Part shown: positions 33,765-42,310 of the stretch, in pieces | Layout of the letters: each line of letters begins with the position of its first letter | Position numbering within the stretch: position 1 is the stretch's first letter | NCBI GenBank assembly: GCA_963664255.1 | Contig: OY760938.1 | Location: forward strand, 1,736,001-1,800,000 | Origin: G963663775 sp963664255 | GTDB taxonomy: Bacteria; Bacillota; Clostridia; Oscillospirales; Butyricicoccaceae | Direction of reading: 5' to 3' | DNA: 64,000 nucleotides | The notes under the pieces: model-generated | What the model was told of the DNA's origin: nothing | Databases searched by the model: none | What the model saw: the letters and a program-made list of their open reading frames with translations, nothing else | Position numbers and translations under genes: made by a program

Positions 33765-34670
33765 ATGCTCTTAGAGGACTTAGCCGAGGAATTCAAATTC
33801 CACTGTGAATGCCGAAAACTCTCCCCCCAAACTATTAGAAACTATCAGATACAAATTAAATACCTGTTGCGGTATTTGCAAGAGGAACATGAGATCGTCC
33901 AATTAGAATCTGTCACGCCCAAACACATCAAGCAATTTTTATTGCTCATGCAGAAACGAGGACGGAAACCGCAATATATTAATGATCTGCTGAAAGCGTT
34001 CAAATGCTTTTTCAAGTATCTGTACGAGGAAAGCTACACGCAGGATGTTATTACCGACACCGTGAAAAAAGTTAGGCAGCCAAAAGTCATTATTCAAACC
34101 TTCAACGATAGCGAAGTAAAGCGGATGATAAATTATTTCAATGGCTATGATTATCTCAGCATCCGCAACAAAGCTATTATATGTATGTTTTTCGATACAG
34201 GCATTCGATTGAATGAATTGATAACCTTAACCGATGACCAGATACACAGTGACTATATCCTGATTCACGGAAAAGGAGATAAAGAACGCGTTGTCCCAAA
34301 ATCTCCCTTTCTAGCAAAATGGATTTTCAAATACCAGAATGTGCGGACAAGTTATTTTTCTCGCAAGGTTATTAAATACCAGAATGTATTTCTGAGTAAG
34401 AACGGAAAGCCACTGACACACGAAGCTATTGAAAAAGTCATAAGAGATACAGGAGTAGCGTGTGAAGTGCGGTCGGAAGTTAGATGCTCTCCCCACACGC
34501 TCCGTCATACGTTTGCACAGATGCAGTTAAAAAATGGATTAGACCTTTATGCTCTATCCCGCTTGATGGGTCATGAAAGCATCTCTATCACCCAGAGGTA
34601 TCTTGAAGGATTAAAGGATCGGGAAGTTTTAAAGGCGGGGACAAAAACCAGTCCACTTATGAATTTGTGA
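33765..34670 (+). CDS. int: Tyrosine recombinase/integrase of the gap island
   Basis: 301-aa XerC/D-like phage-type integrase expected to recombine the 83-bp gap repeats. N-terminal SAM-like core-binding domain (LSPQTIRNYQIQIKYLLRYL), C-terminal catalytic domain with the conserved set: R in TGIRLNEL, K in HGKGDKERVV, HTLRH, H in LMGHESI, and the nucleophile Y279 in QRYLEG. ATG 33,765 is 8 nt from GGAGGT, which is embedded in a hairpin. It reads away from gap. No arm-binding domain is recognised, so it is a short XerD-like form. Confidence 0.95.
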   Translation: MLLEDLAEEFKFHCECRKLSPQTIRNYQIQIKYLLRYLQEEHEIVQLESVTPKHIKQFLLLMQKRGRKPQYINDLLKAFKCFFKYLYEESYTQDVITDTVKKVRQPKVIIQTFNDSEVKRMINYFNGYDYLSIRNKAIICMFFDTGIRLNELITLTDDQIHSDYILIHGKGDKERVVPKSPFLAKWIFKYQNVRTSYFSRKVIKYQNVFLSKNGKPLTHEAIEKVIRDTGVACEVRSEVRCSPHTLRHTFAQMQLKNGLDLYALSRLMGHESISITQRYLEGLKDREVLKAGTKTSPLMNL

Positions 34671-34689
34671 AAGGCAGGAACATCACACG

Positions 34690-34881
34690 GTTATCATCCC
34701 TTTAAAGAAAATCAGATGGGAACGAAATTTATCGATTGAGAAACTTGCATCCATGAGCGGGGTTAGCTGTAAGACAGTTATTAATGTAGAGGATGGAGAT
34801 AAATACCCGCGCATAGACAAGCTGGTTCTGATTGCAAAAGCACTGGGACTTACCTTAAATGATCTGGTACAGGAAGTTTAA
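34690..34881 (+). CDS. Small XRE-type HTH regulator (start unclear)
   Basis: Frame starting VIIPLKKIRWERNLSIEKLA, with SGVSCKTVINVEDGDKYPRI as recognition helix region and KALGLTLNDLVQEV at the end, a complete Cro/CI-like HTH of about 63 residues. There is no ATG, GTG or TTG at the N-terminus in this frame: the open stretch begins at 34,663, and GTT 34,690 or ATC 34,693 follow GGCAGGAAC. Either a rare start is used or the 5' end is damaged. It follows the integrase by 20 bp and ends before a terminator, so it may control integrase or excision. Confidence 0.6.
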   Translation, partial: VIIPLKKIRWERNLSIEKLASMSGVSCKTVINVEDGDKYPRIDKLVLIAKALGLTLNDLVQEV

Positions 34882-34911
34882 CTTCTTTGGATAAAGCATT
34901 TCTGCATAATA

Positions 34912-34957
34912 CGAATCCCCCTACATGGCATATAACAAGCCGTGTAAGGGGATTTTC
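34912..34957 (+). terminator. Terminator of the integrase operon
   Basis: AATCCCC..TACA..GGC / GCC..TGTA..GGGGATT stem followed by TTTTC. Confidence 0.8.
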
Positions 34958-34959
34958 TT

Positions 34960-37149
34960 GTGCATGATAATTCCCGCTCGATTCAGAAAAGTCATTCCTA
35001 GGGCATTCTGACACAATACAGGGGGGTGGCGTTTCATCCCGTCACCCTTGCAATACCCATGCAAAGCATCCATCAACATAATAGTATAAAATACCTGTTC
35101 TATTTTTCGTACACTTGTGGTCGAGCGGGTTGATTAAGCACATGTTCATTTCCATAACCGACAATATCGGTTTTGACTTTCTTCCCAAAAAGGAATAAAG
35201 TCCATAGCCTATTTCAAGGCAATAGAGCCTGTATGACGGCATTTATTCTTGGTAGCACAGTTTGACCTTAATGCCATTAGAAAGGATTCTGGGGCATGTG
35301 TGCTATGTTTATGTAATGGATTAAGGTACAGGTCACAGTGGGCAGTACCTTCAAGCCGTTCAATAATGACCGAGTTAAAATGTCAGAAGTTTTTCCGAGA
35401 TTCTAATTATATCAAATGTACAATTAGAAACTGCAAGAGGAAAGATATCTCAACTATCCCTCACGGAGCGGGAGAGTTTTACTTGGTTTCATTTGAACCT
35501 GAGTTTGTTACATTCAGCTGCACCTCAAATATGGGGGACAGGTAAACAGATTACCTATGGTTCGCTCTCCCAAATCACCAGCAGTGATTATAAAGCAAAA
35601 TAGCAATCTCGAGGTAACTGTCTGTTGCCTTGAAATATCAGGACTTTTATATCCTTTTCCCGCATTGTTGGGAAATATCAGGTCTATGTGATTCAGTTTC
35701 ACTTAAAACAACAATGCTTGATATTTCAGTGAACAGCCCTTTCCAGATTTGGAAAAGGTCGAAAAAATGGTTGACGAGCGAACTGATTTTCGTTTGTCAG
35801 GCTTAGAAAATATTTCTCAAAGGGTTGATGCACCCTCATTCAAAGGTGCGTCATATTTGACTTACCTTCAATTGAAGGGGAGTTTACCACGTTTACTTGG
35901 TCGTGAGTGAACCAAAGTGGATCAGTTTCACTTAAAAGCGCAACCTTACTCCTATTCAGCGTATTGCTGTAACTGAAAAGTATAGACCTGTGTTTGAGAA
36001 AAAGGCTGAGGAAAATTTAAAAATTCCTACTGGTGGAGTGACTTCGGCAAATTTGCCAACGTCAGTTGAAAAAATTGACACTCGTGCAGAACTTGCTAAA
36101 CTTGCTGATGTTGGTGAGCGTACATACAGTAAAGCAACTGCAATTCTCAATAGCGACAACGAGGGAGTGCTTAAAGCAACTTCCTCAAATTCAAGGTGCT
36201 TCCATTTTGCAAGGTGCTATCCGTCAAATATAACGGATAGGCTATGCGTCCAACTGGGTCAAATCCAACACAGTTCATAGGTATGCTTATTTTTACACAT
36301 ACCCCCATAAGCTACTGAACTGATTTTTAAGCTGAGTAAATATTTTTCTATTATTCAACGGGCGTAATTTTAAGCTGGTTGATTTCAAGCGTGGTCGAGT
36401 AAATCGACAACATTTCTCTGATAGCTGATTTTCAAGCCGCCCGTGTAGAACCATAATTTCCCCAATACTGGGGAAAACCTTGATTCAAGGTGCTGTGTGT
36501 ACATTTATTCACATAGTGAGTGTCAAATTTGACGTGCAGGTGTACGAAATTCTACACATATCTTCAACTGTGTCAAATATAACCCGTTTCATTGGAGACA
36601 GTAATTTTTCCGAGTCCTCTTATAAATAGATGGTTGAAATTTCAAGCAGGGGTGCTGCATATTTGCGGCAGGGGTATCTATAATGCAGCTACCCTTATGG
36701 AGGACGAGATTTCATCCCCCTTTGATGAGGTACGGAACATTCTTCCGAACCTTTGTAAAGGTACATGAAATTTAGTGCTCCATCGTTGTAAGGGGTCGCA
36801 GATTTGATCCCCCTTGTTTTCAATAGCTGGAATCATTCTCAAGGTAACTGGTGGTGACCTTGGACATAGAAACTGATAGTAATACTGTTACTACCAGATG
36901 ATAACCAGTCCAAAATTGGACGCATCTATTCTTTTAATGAAAACAGCAGACACATTTTGCAGATTCTCCTTTTTCTGTGCACCATGAAAACCGCAATAGT
37001 GCCTTGTTTTCAAGGGTTTTTCACTGATTCATCCCGCTTCAATTCAGTTTATCCAATGGGTCGGAGATTCTCCGTTCCCTTAAGTCAGTTTGCCATGCTC
37101 CCATAATTCATCACAGGACATGTCTATGACATCAAGCGGAAAACCCTTG
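34960..37149. other. Gene-poor, hairpin-rich zone of the island
   Basis: About 2.2 kb without an intact gene. It contains at least fifteen short inverted repeats, mostly with A/T-rich loops, for example CTATCCGT-caaata-ACGGATAG type (36,217-36,241), TTCCCC/GGGGAA (36,459), ACCTTG/CAAGGT (36,478), GTCCA/TGGAC (36,908), CCTTG/CAAGG (37,002), CCTTC/GAAGG (35,865), GCACC/GGTGC (35,830). The word TTCAAG recurs about seven times, often as TTTCAAGC or TTCAAGGTGC. A decayed ParB segment lies inside (35,942-36,180). CAGTTTCACTTAAAA occurs at 35,694 and 35,923. Meaning unknown. Confidence 0.55.
35942..36180 (+). pseudogene. Fragment of a ParB-like protein
   Basis: The frame reads NLTPIQRIAVTEKYRPVFEK and later KIDTRAELAKLADVGERTYSKA. 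It aligns with NLTPAQRYAIAAKYRHVFEA and KVNTRAEMSKAVGVSEGSISKL of the intact ParB-J protein at 43,097-44,329. Only the central HTH part (about 80 codons) remains, without its N-terminal ParB domain or a proper start. It indicates a second, decayed ParB-type gene in the same island. Confidence 0.7.
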
Positions 37150-37422
37150 TTAGAAGTAGGCTTGATATTCCGAAGTATCACAGCTGATAAGGCTTACCGT
37201 TGAATCATTTCCGATAGGAAAGTCCTTCACATTAGACGGGGCAGGAATAGGAGCATTGCTTTTCTCCAAATGGTAAAGCGTCAGACATAGTACATCCTGT
37301 GCCATGTCATGTGCATCATGTAAATTATCTCCTTGCGTATAGCAGCTTTCTAAATCAGGAAAATTAACTGAATAACCGTTTGTTTCCTTACTGAAAATCG
37401 CGGGATAAATGTATTTTGCCAT
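37150..37422 (-). CDS. Solitary HicB-like protein lacking the DNA-binding tail
   Basis: 90-aa HicB-type antitoxin core: YPAIFSKETNGYSVNFPDLESCYTQGD and a helical part DAHDMAQDVLCLTLYHLE, the partially degraded RNase-H-like fold that binds HicA. It stops at TSEYQAYF, where full HicB proteins continue into a ribbon-helix-helix or HTH domain. No hicA gene is next to it. ATG 37,422 has CAGAGGTGAG upstream. It is either a truncated antitoxin remnant or a free-standing HicB-like protein. Confidence 0.75.
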   Translation of the reverse strand: MAKYIYPAIFSKETNGYSVNFPDLESCYTQGDNLHDAHDMAQDVLCLTLYHLEKSNAPIPAPSNVKDFPIGNDSTVSLISCDTSEYQAYF

Positions 37423-37492
37423 AAAACTCACCTCTGATATAGTGTAGCAAGAATCGCAATTCTTAGCAAGCACAGCGCAGTATTATAAAGAT

Positions 37493-37521
37493 TGAACCCC
37501 TATCGTATTGATAGGGGTTTT
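37493..37521. terminator. Hairpin terminator between hicB-like and zinc-ribbon genes
   Basis: AACCCCTATC / GATAGGGGTTTT; short T-tract on the plus strand and TTCAATCTTT on the minus strand, where it would end the zinc-ribbon gene. Confidence 0.65.
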
Positions 37522-37533
37522 GTTATGTATGTG

Positions 37534-38193
37534 TTACCATTTGTATCCGCATTTTCCACATTGAAAAGTTTTGCTAATAGTTCCTGCTGCAAAAATGCCA
37601 AACGCCACGCCGCTTGCAACCTTTTTCCCAGTACCGATTTTACTAACATTAGTAGAGCCACAAGTTGGACAGTGAATCGTAGGTGTAGCATTAGCATTTT
37701 TCAAAGCTTGCTTACGGAATTGATCGTCAGCAAGGATTTTTTCTTTCTTATATTGCTCAAAATTATTTTGAGCAAATTTATAGTTGTTGAGTTTTTTCAT
37801 AAAATCACTAAATGCAATACATAAAATAATAATTCCACCAATAATAAGACACCATCCTATAACTACTGGATTACCGTTCCCATCAGCAACACTTTTAGCA
37901 ATCTCATATTCATCAGAGGTTGCGACCGAAGAGCAACCTAAAATAAAACACAGCACCCCACATATTGCAGCCGGTGTGGAATACTTCGGTTTTTCTGGCA
38001 TTTGCACACTATCAGATCGTCGTTGTTCGGCTTGTTTATTTTCTTCTTCTGTTTTAATTTTAAATGCTTTCGTCCACTCATCCTTCTTGATTTTTTCAAA
38101 GTGCTCATTAATTGCATATCCGCACGATGGGCAAGTCGGAGCAGAATCACTAACATTCTCTTTCCCACATTCAGGACAATTTATAAGTGCCAT
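37534..38193 (-). CDS. Zinc-ribbon membrane protein
   Basis: 219 aa. N-terminal zinc ribbon (CPECGKENVSDSAPTCPSCG), a charged linker, two adjacent membrane segments (AAICGVLCFILGCSSVA and VVIGWCLIIGGIIILCIAF), a coiled region, and a C-terminal part with a second zinc ribbon (CPTCGSTNVSKIGTGKK ... FQCGKCGYKW). This layout recurs in Firmicutes phage and island proteins of unknown function. ATG 38,193 has GTGGGAGGTTTCACC upstream; the frame is open 14 codons further. No specific role can be given. Confidence 0.7.
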   Translation of the reverse strand: MALINCPECGKENVSDSAPTCPSCGYAINEHFEKIKKDEWTKAFKIKTEEENKQAEQRRSDSVQMPEKPKYSTPAAICGVLCFILGCSSVATSDEYEIAKSVADGNGNPVVIGWCLIIGGIIILCIAFSDFMKKLNNYKFAQNNFEQYKKEKILADDQFRKQALKNANATPTIHCPTCGSTNVSKIGTGKKVASGVAFGIFAAGTISKTFQCGKCGYKW

Positions 38194-38622
38194 GGTGAAA
38201 CCTCCCACAATATACAGCGTTGAAAAATATATCATTTATATTTTACATCATGGCACACTATAAAACAACATAATTTCCAACGTTTTATATAAAAGAGAGT
38301 TCGTTTACAATGCCCTAAGACAAGGTAGCACCGTTTCCCAACAAGTTGAGAACAACTTATTTTTCGAGATCACCACCAGTGATTTTGATTTTATAAAAAT
38401 ATGAAACCAAGCGGGCACACAAAATCTATAGGGTCGTGTTTCACGCAGTCATGGGTACAGTATGTTTCATACCATACGCAATTATTAAATGTGTCGATGT
38501 GCTCAGATACAGCCGTTTCCATATGGGAGCGGTATTTTTATGTCTGAGTGCATACTTTTATGATGGCGCGGATAGGGAAACTAAAAGGGGTGGTCGAAAT
38601 GACTACCCCTCACTTTAAGTGA
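38194..38622. other. Intergenic stretch with small hairpins
   Basis: No convincing gene. It contains AAGTTG/CAACTT followed by ATTTTT (38,343-38,363) and ATCAC/GTGAT (38,370), which resembles AATCAC/GTGATT at 35,573 in the hairpin-rich zone. A 60-codon plus-strand frame (38,436-38,618) lacks a ribosome site. Confidence 0.4.
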
Positions 38623-38880
38623 TTAAATAATTTCCGTAGGATATATTTTTCCTGAATCCAGCCATACGATTTGATACCCAATAATAGTAGCAATTTCTAT
38701 CACTTCACTATATTTTATTGTTCCTCTAGTTAATTTATTTGATATATTTTGAGTCGTAGTTTGTTCCGATTCAGTACGGATTTTATTCATTTCTTTTACA
38801 ATATCAGTGAGACTCCAACCGCTTTTGGCGATATAGGATTTAATCTCATTTCTAATTGCGTTATTACTTTTCTCATTCAT
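38623..38880 (-). CDS. DUF6471-like phage-type regulator
   Basis: 85-aa protein with a helix-turn-helix region: IKSYIAKSGWSLTDIVKEMN, a connecting TTTQNISNKLTRGTIKYSEV recognition helix and IATIIGYQIVWL. It resembles small DUF6471/XRE-type repressors of clostridial mobile elements. ATG 38,880 has CGAGGTTA upstream; an ATG seven codons earlier is possible. It reads divergently from the 86-aa gene and its promoter at 38,980-39,008, so it may repress that promoter. Confidence 0.6.
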   Translation of the reverse strand: MNEKSNNAIRNEIKSYIAKSGWSLTDIVKEMNKIRTESEQTTTQNISNKLTRGTIKYSEVIEIATIIGYQIVWLDSGKIYPTEII

Positions 38881-38979
38881 AGTATAATAACCTCGATTCA
38901 TTTATTTTCTTTTTTGTACAAAGATTATACCGTGTTAAAATAAACTATGCAATAACAAATAAAAAGTTTCAATAGAGTG

Positions 38980-39008
38980 TTGACATCGTATTCGACAGGG
39001 TGTAATAT
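38980..39008 (+). promoter_or_regulatory. Promoter of the 86-aa gene
   Basis: TTGACA, 17-bp spacer, TAATAT, 55 bp before the GTG start. Confidence 0.7.
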
Positions 39009-39063
39009 GACACTATAACAAAACAAAGCAACCAACCCCGACACCAAAAAGGAGGACAACACC

Positions 39064-39324
39064 GTGACACAGACACGCCAATTAACTAAATCCGACAAGA
39101 CCTATATTGAGGTGCGGTATTCGCCAGACCGTGAGATCGAAACGGTACTACAGTGCACTGCTCTTGAGGACATGGAGCATCTCATTATTGGAATGCTACG
39201 AGCAATCCTGACCACTCAATCGGACTTTGCGACTGAGAATCTTATTGCGGCTGTAAACAGTGCAATCTATTATCATCAGGTTGATATGGTACACAACAGT
39301 ATACCAAAAGCCTTGCTACAATAA
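39064..39324 (+). CDS. Hypothetical 86-aa island protein
   Basis: Starts with GTG after AAGGAGGACAACACC. The acidic protein (VRYSPDREIETVLQCTALED) has predicted mixed strand/helix and no membrane segment or known motif. Strong promoter and ribosome site argue for expression. I do not recognise the family. The facing HTH gene suggests a divergent control region. Confidence 0.6.
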   Translation: MTQTRQLTKSDKTYIEVRYSPDREIETVLQCTALEDMEHLIIGMLRAILTTQSDFATENLIAAVNSAIYYHQVDMVHNSIPKALLQ

Positions 39325-39445
39325 GCATCTCAGCGTCAATTTCGCACGTTTAGCAATCACAGGTCAACTTATACCACCTAGCTTACAAGTGCTGAAATCC
39401 ATGTAAAACACAAATAAATCAGAGGAAAACGAAGGAGTAAATACC

Positions 39446-39820
39446 ATGAATACTATGACACAGACAACAGCCACTACATCCGTAAACACATTCAACACCA
39501 TCGAATCTTTCATCGCAGACATCAACGCGAACGGTTTTAACTCATTCAGAGTACAGACCAGTAAGCTTTATACAGATTATCCAACAAATATGTATTGTGA
39601 TAGCTTGTCTGTTGGGCAACACAGGTGGCTTCAAATAGATCGCACACTTACATATCCGCGCTGGTTCTACTTTGAATCTGCTTCCAAAGTTTGTTTTGAC
39701 GGTAAAGTGATTTATCTAGTGTCAATTGGTGATGGGGTTCTTACCATTGAAGCCAATCATAAGGAAAGGAATCTGAATCCATGTGAGATTACTGATTTTA
39801 GCATAAACGCCTCCCTATAA
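39446..39820 (+). CDS. Hypothetical 124-aa island protein
   Basis: ATG preceded by GAAGGAGTAAATACC. N-terminal Thr-rich stretch, then a globular part (FIADINANGFNSFRVQTSKL, YPRWFYFESASKVCFDGKVI) of probable beta structure. No motif recognised. Its last codons and stop lie in the first copy of a 24-bp tandem repeat beside the IS110 element, so the original 3' end may have been changed by that insertion. Confidence 0.55.
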   Translation: MNTMTQTTATTSVNTFNTIESFIADINANGFNSFRVQTSKLYTDYPTNMYCDSLSVGQHRWLQIDRTLTYPRWFYFESASKVCFDGKVIYLVSIGDGVLTIEANHKERNLNPCEITDFSINASL

Positions 39821-39859
39821 TAACTAACGTTTTTCTCCCTATAATAACTAACGTTTTTC
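39812..39859. repeat. Tandem duplication of 24 bp at the IS110 boundary
   Basis: TCCCTATAATAACTAACG plus TTTTTC occurs twice in direct succession (39,812-39,835 and 39,836-39,859), overlapping the stop codon of the 124-aa gene. Confidence 0.8.
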
Positions 39860-40223
39860 TCTGAAAATCTCGCGTTTTCTTAAAATTACGCCAAATTCAA
39901 AAGAGCGATTGCGAAGCAGCACTGCATCCAGTGCACCAAATCAGGGAAAATGGGCATGACAACCAAAGCGTCGCTTGTTTTGCGATATTTTGGCGATGGT
40001 AACCCACTTTTCCTGCGGCAGCAAACCTCCCATGTCTAACAGGGTCATTGCCCTAAATTCCTTCGTCCTGCCTGCCCGCAGATGGGTGTCAGCGATGCTC
40101 CTTTGCCGAGTCCTTGCTCTAATGGTGTAATGATGACTGACTACCTGCTCTTTTGTCTTTGAATTGCTTTGCTACATGACCTGGCTGTGACGCTTCCGGC
40201 GAGGTCATTGTGCGGTATTGCCC
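39860..40223 (-). ncRNA. Candidate bridge/seek RNA region of the IS110 element
   Basis: Non-coding DNA 3' of the transposase. In IS1111-type members the guide RNA that pairs with target and donor is encoded in this position. Assigned from position only; I did not derive the fold or the guide loops. Confidence 0.35.
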
Positions 40224-41504
40224 TTAAGCTGCCATTGCTGCCGGACGGCGAATGTCCCCAAGCAACCGTACTGGATCATAGTCCTCATCTTTGGTCACAA
40301 GGGCGAAAAACACCCGAATCAGCTTGCAGCATAGCGCAATGAGCGATTGCTTTTTCTTCAGTGGATTGTCTTTGCGGCTCGTGTAGTATCCGTGGATTTC
40401 CCTAAATTCTTGATTTGTTGCTACCAGCGGCAGAATGGCGCGGAATAGTAGTGCCCGCAGGCGATGCCTGCCACGTTTGCTGATCCCGCTTTGCCCCCGG
40501 TGTTTACCGGAACTGTTTTCACGAATCGCGAGTCCGGCCAGTTTCTGAATCTGTTTTGGAGACTGGAAACGTCCCAAATCTCCAACCTCGGCAAAGAAAC
40601 CAGCGATGGTGAGTAGTCCCACGCCCTTAATTGCGAGCAGTTTCAGTACCGACGGAATTTGCACGCATAGCTCTTCTACAAGCGCCATAACGCTGTCATA
40701 TTGCGTATGCTTGGCATGATAGTCCTCCAGAAGCAACCGAATTTCCATGCGGGCGGCATTGCTACCCTCGGTGCAGCCCATGCTGTGTTTTGCCGCTTCG
40801 TACAGAGTCTGCGCTCTTTTCATTCCAACGGCCCGCAGCTTGTTTTTGCGCCATATCTGGTTGATTCCTTCTGCTCCTGTCTTGACGACATCTGCTGGCA
40901 ATGGCATATTGCCTAGCACCAATAGGCTACTCTGTGCTTTGAAATCCCCAAACACCTCGTGATATTCAGGAAAGTAAATCTTGAGCCATCGCAGAATTCG
41001 GTTCTGGATTGACACCAGTTCCCGCACGATCCGCTCACGGCAGTTCATAGCGATACGCAGCTCCGCATACACCCCTTCCGGAATATATGGAACGTTATAT
41101 CTTCCATCGATGACCAACTTGGCGATGGTTTTGGGGTCTTTGCTGTCTGTCTTGCTCGGATGATTATCATCCAGCTCCTTGCATTGCTTGACGTGATATG
41201 GATTGACCAGTACGAGCCGGATGTCTTGATTCTTCAGATATGACGCCAGGCTAAACCAGTAATGCCCTGTAGGCTCTGCGCCTACCATAATGTTGCTCTG
41301 TGTGGTCTCTCCAGACAAGCTTTTCATCCATGCCTGAAACTGTCCGAACCCTTCTCCATTGTTTGCGAAGCGAAACACACGACCCAGTTCCACGCCTCGC
41401 CAGTTAAATGCCCTGGCATAATGCGTTTCGCTGCCGATGTCCACTCCGATGACCATTGTCTCTGCTGTAACTTGACTTAACTTCTCATTTTGGGTAAAAT
41501 TCAT
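40224..41504 (-). CDS. IS110-family transposase
   Basis: 426-aa RuvC-like (DEDD) recombinase: VIGVDIGSETHYARAF with the first aspartate, VGAEPTGHYWF with the glutamate, and the DSKDPKTIAKLV aspartates. The C-terminal Tnp20 domain has the serine-containing region IKGVGLLTIAGFFAEVGDLGRF and SGISKRGRHRLR. Guided by an RNA from the element. ATG 41,504 follows GGAGGTCGTC; that ribosome site can pair with GACAACCTCCG about 65 nt upstream, which would silence translation from read-through transcripts. Confidence 0.93.
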   Translation of the reverse strand: MNFTQNEKLSQVTAETMVIGVDIGSETHYARAFNWRGVELGRVFRFANNGEGFGQFQAWMKSLSGETTQSNIMVGAEPTGHYWFSLASYLKNQDIRLVLVNPYHVKQCKELDDNHPSKTDSKDPKTIAKLVIDGRYNVPYIPEGVYAELRIAMNCRERIVRELVSIQNRILRWLKIYFPEYHEVFGDFKAQSSLLVLGNMPLPADVVKTGAEGINQIWRKNKLRAVGMKRAQTLYEAAKHSMGCTEGSNAARMEIRLLLEDYHAKHTQYDSVMALVEELCVQIPSVLKLLAIKGVGLLTIAGFFAEVGDLGRFQSPKQIQKLAGLAIRENSSGKHRGQSGISKRGRHRLRALLFRAILPLVATNQEFREIHGYYTSRKDNPLKKKQSLIALCCKLIRVFFALVTKDEDYDPVRLLGDIRRPAAMAA

Positions 41505-41599
41505 TTTGACGACCTCCGTTGTTTTTGAGTTGGGATTTCATCTGGACAGATTTCATCCTCTCTATCCTAACCGGAGGTTGTCTTTTTTGCAATTCCCGT

Positions 41600-42028
41600 T
41601 TTTACCCCTTACAGGAATGCTCCTTTAATGAGGAGTATATTGACTTTACAAGAAGTTACTATGACACTATTAATAGAGAGTATATACTCGTTGTAGATAT
41701 GGACAAGCTGGGGACACTTACAAGGGAACAGCGGAGAGCCATAAATAAGCTTCTTGATACGCAAGGTACAACTGCTGATGATAATGCTCATACAGTCTAT
41801 ATTAAGATTTCTGAAAATTCGGAATGCAATGACTTTGACATTGGAATCTATATGCTTGATTCTGAAAAGCGGTTTAATTTCAGAACGAATGTTGTTAAGA
41901 ATGTAGACCGAGATAAGGTTGACGCATTGAGGGACTTGGGAAAGACGCTGGACAAAGTTTATACATTATATGGGCTTCGCAATAAGGCTGATTTGCAGCC
42001 GCGAAAAGAGAGCAGACAGGTGGGCTGA
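41600..42028 (+). pseudogene. 5'-truncated hypothetical gene next to IS110
   Basis: The frame runs out of the IS110 flank without a start codon. The gene-like part begins near FNEEYIDFTRSYYDTINREY and continues to KADLQPRKESRQVG (about 135 codons). First in-frame ATG is at 41,699 without a ribosome site. No family recognised. Probably the 3' part of a gene cut by the insertion. Confidence 0.5.
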
Positions 42029-42046
42029 AACACCTGTATAAATAGA

Positions 42047-42084
42047 AAACTCCGCTATTGCACCGAAATGCTTTAGCGGAGTTA
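42047..42084. terminator. Hairpin terminator
   Basis: AACTCCGCTA / TAGCGGAGTT around a 16-nt loop, after the truncated gene; followed by TTTTC only on the minus strand. Confidence 0.55.
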
Positions 42085-42235
42085 ATAATATTCACATAAA
42101 TTTCAATGGTTCTATTTCAAGGTATACTTATATGCCTGTGCCCATAAAATCCCAAATTGATGCTATTTCTATTATACTACATAAGCAGAACGCAATCTGA
42201 GGGGATTGAACCTGTAGCAGCCGAGCGGGATTGAA

Positions 42236-42260
42236 CTGAGGGCAATAAAAAATGCCCTCT
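42236..42260. terminator. Small hairpin GAGGGCA / TGCCCTC
   Basis: Seven-bp perfect stem around ATAAAAAA in the gene-free stretch 42,085-42,310; no T-run on the plus strand. Confidence 0.4.
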
Positions 42261-42310
42261 CATATTGGAAGGGCAAGGAAAAATGTTTTCAAGAAAATTG
42301 TAATTTTGGG

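Larger units (their letters stand above)
39860..41600 (-). mobile_element. IS110-family insertion sequence (ends approximate)
   Basis: Contains one transposase gene and a long non-coding part (about 360 bp) downstream of it, the arrangement of the IS1111 group. IS110 elements lack typical terminal repeats, so the exact ends cannot be read from one copy. A 5'-truncated gene adjoins the right side. Confidence 0.7.

Noticed and set aside
35249..35545. 98-codon plus-strand frame in the hairpin-rich zone
   Set aside because: No ribosome site, odd composition, and broken by the same small hairpins as its surroundings.
35769..35909. 46-codon frame beginning MVDERTDFRLSG in the hairpin-rich zone
   Set aside because: Looks coding by eye but matches no family I know and has no ribosome site; possibly another gene fragment.
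34960..37149. CRISPR array
   Set aside because: The recurring words are too short, variable and unevenly spaced; no direct repeats of 23-40 bp and no cas genes.
38436..38618. 60-codon plus-strand frame
   Set aside because: No ribosome site or recognisable product.
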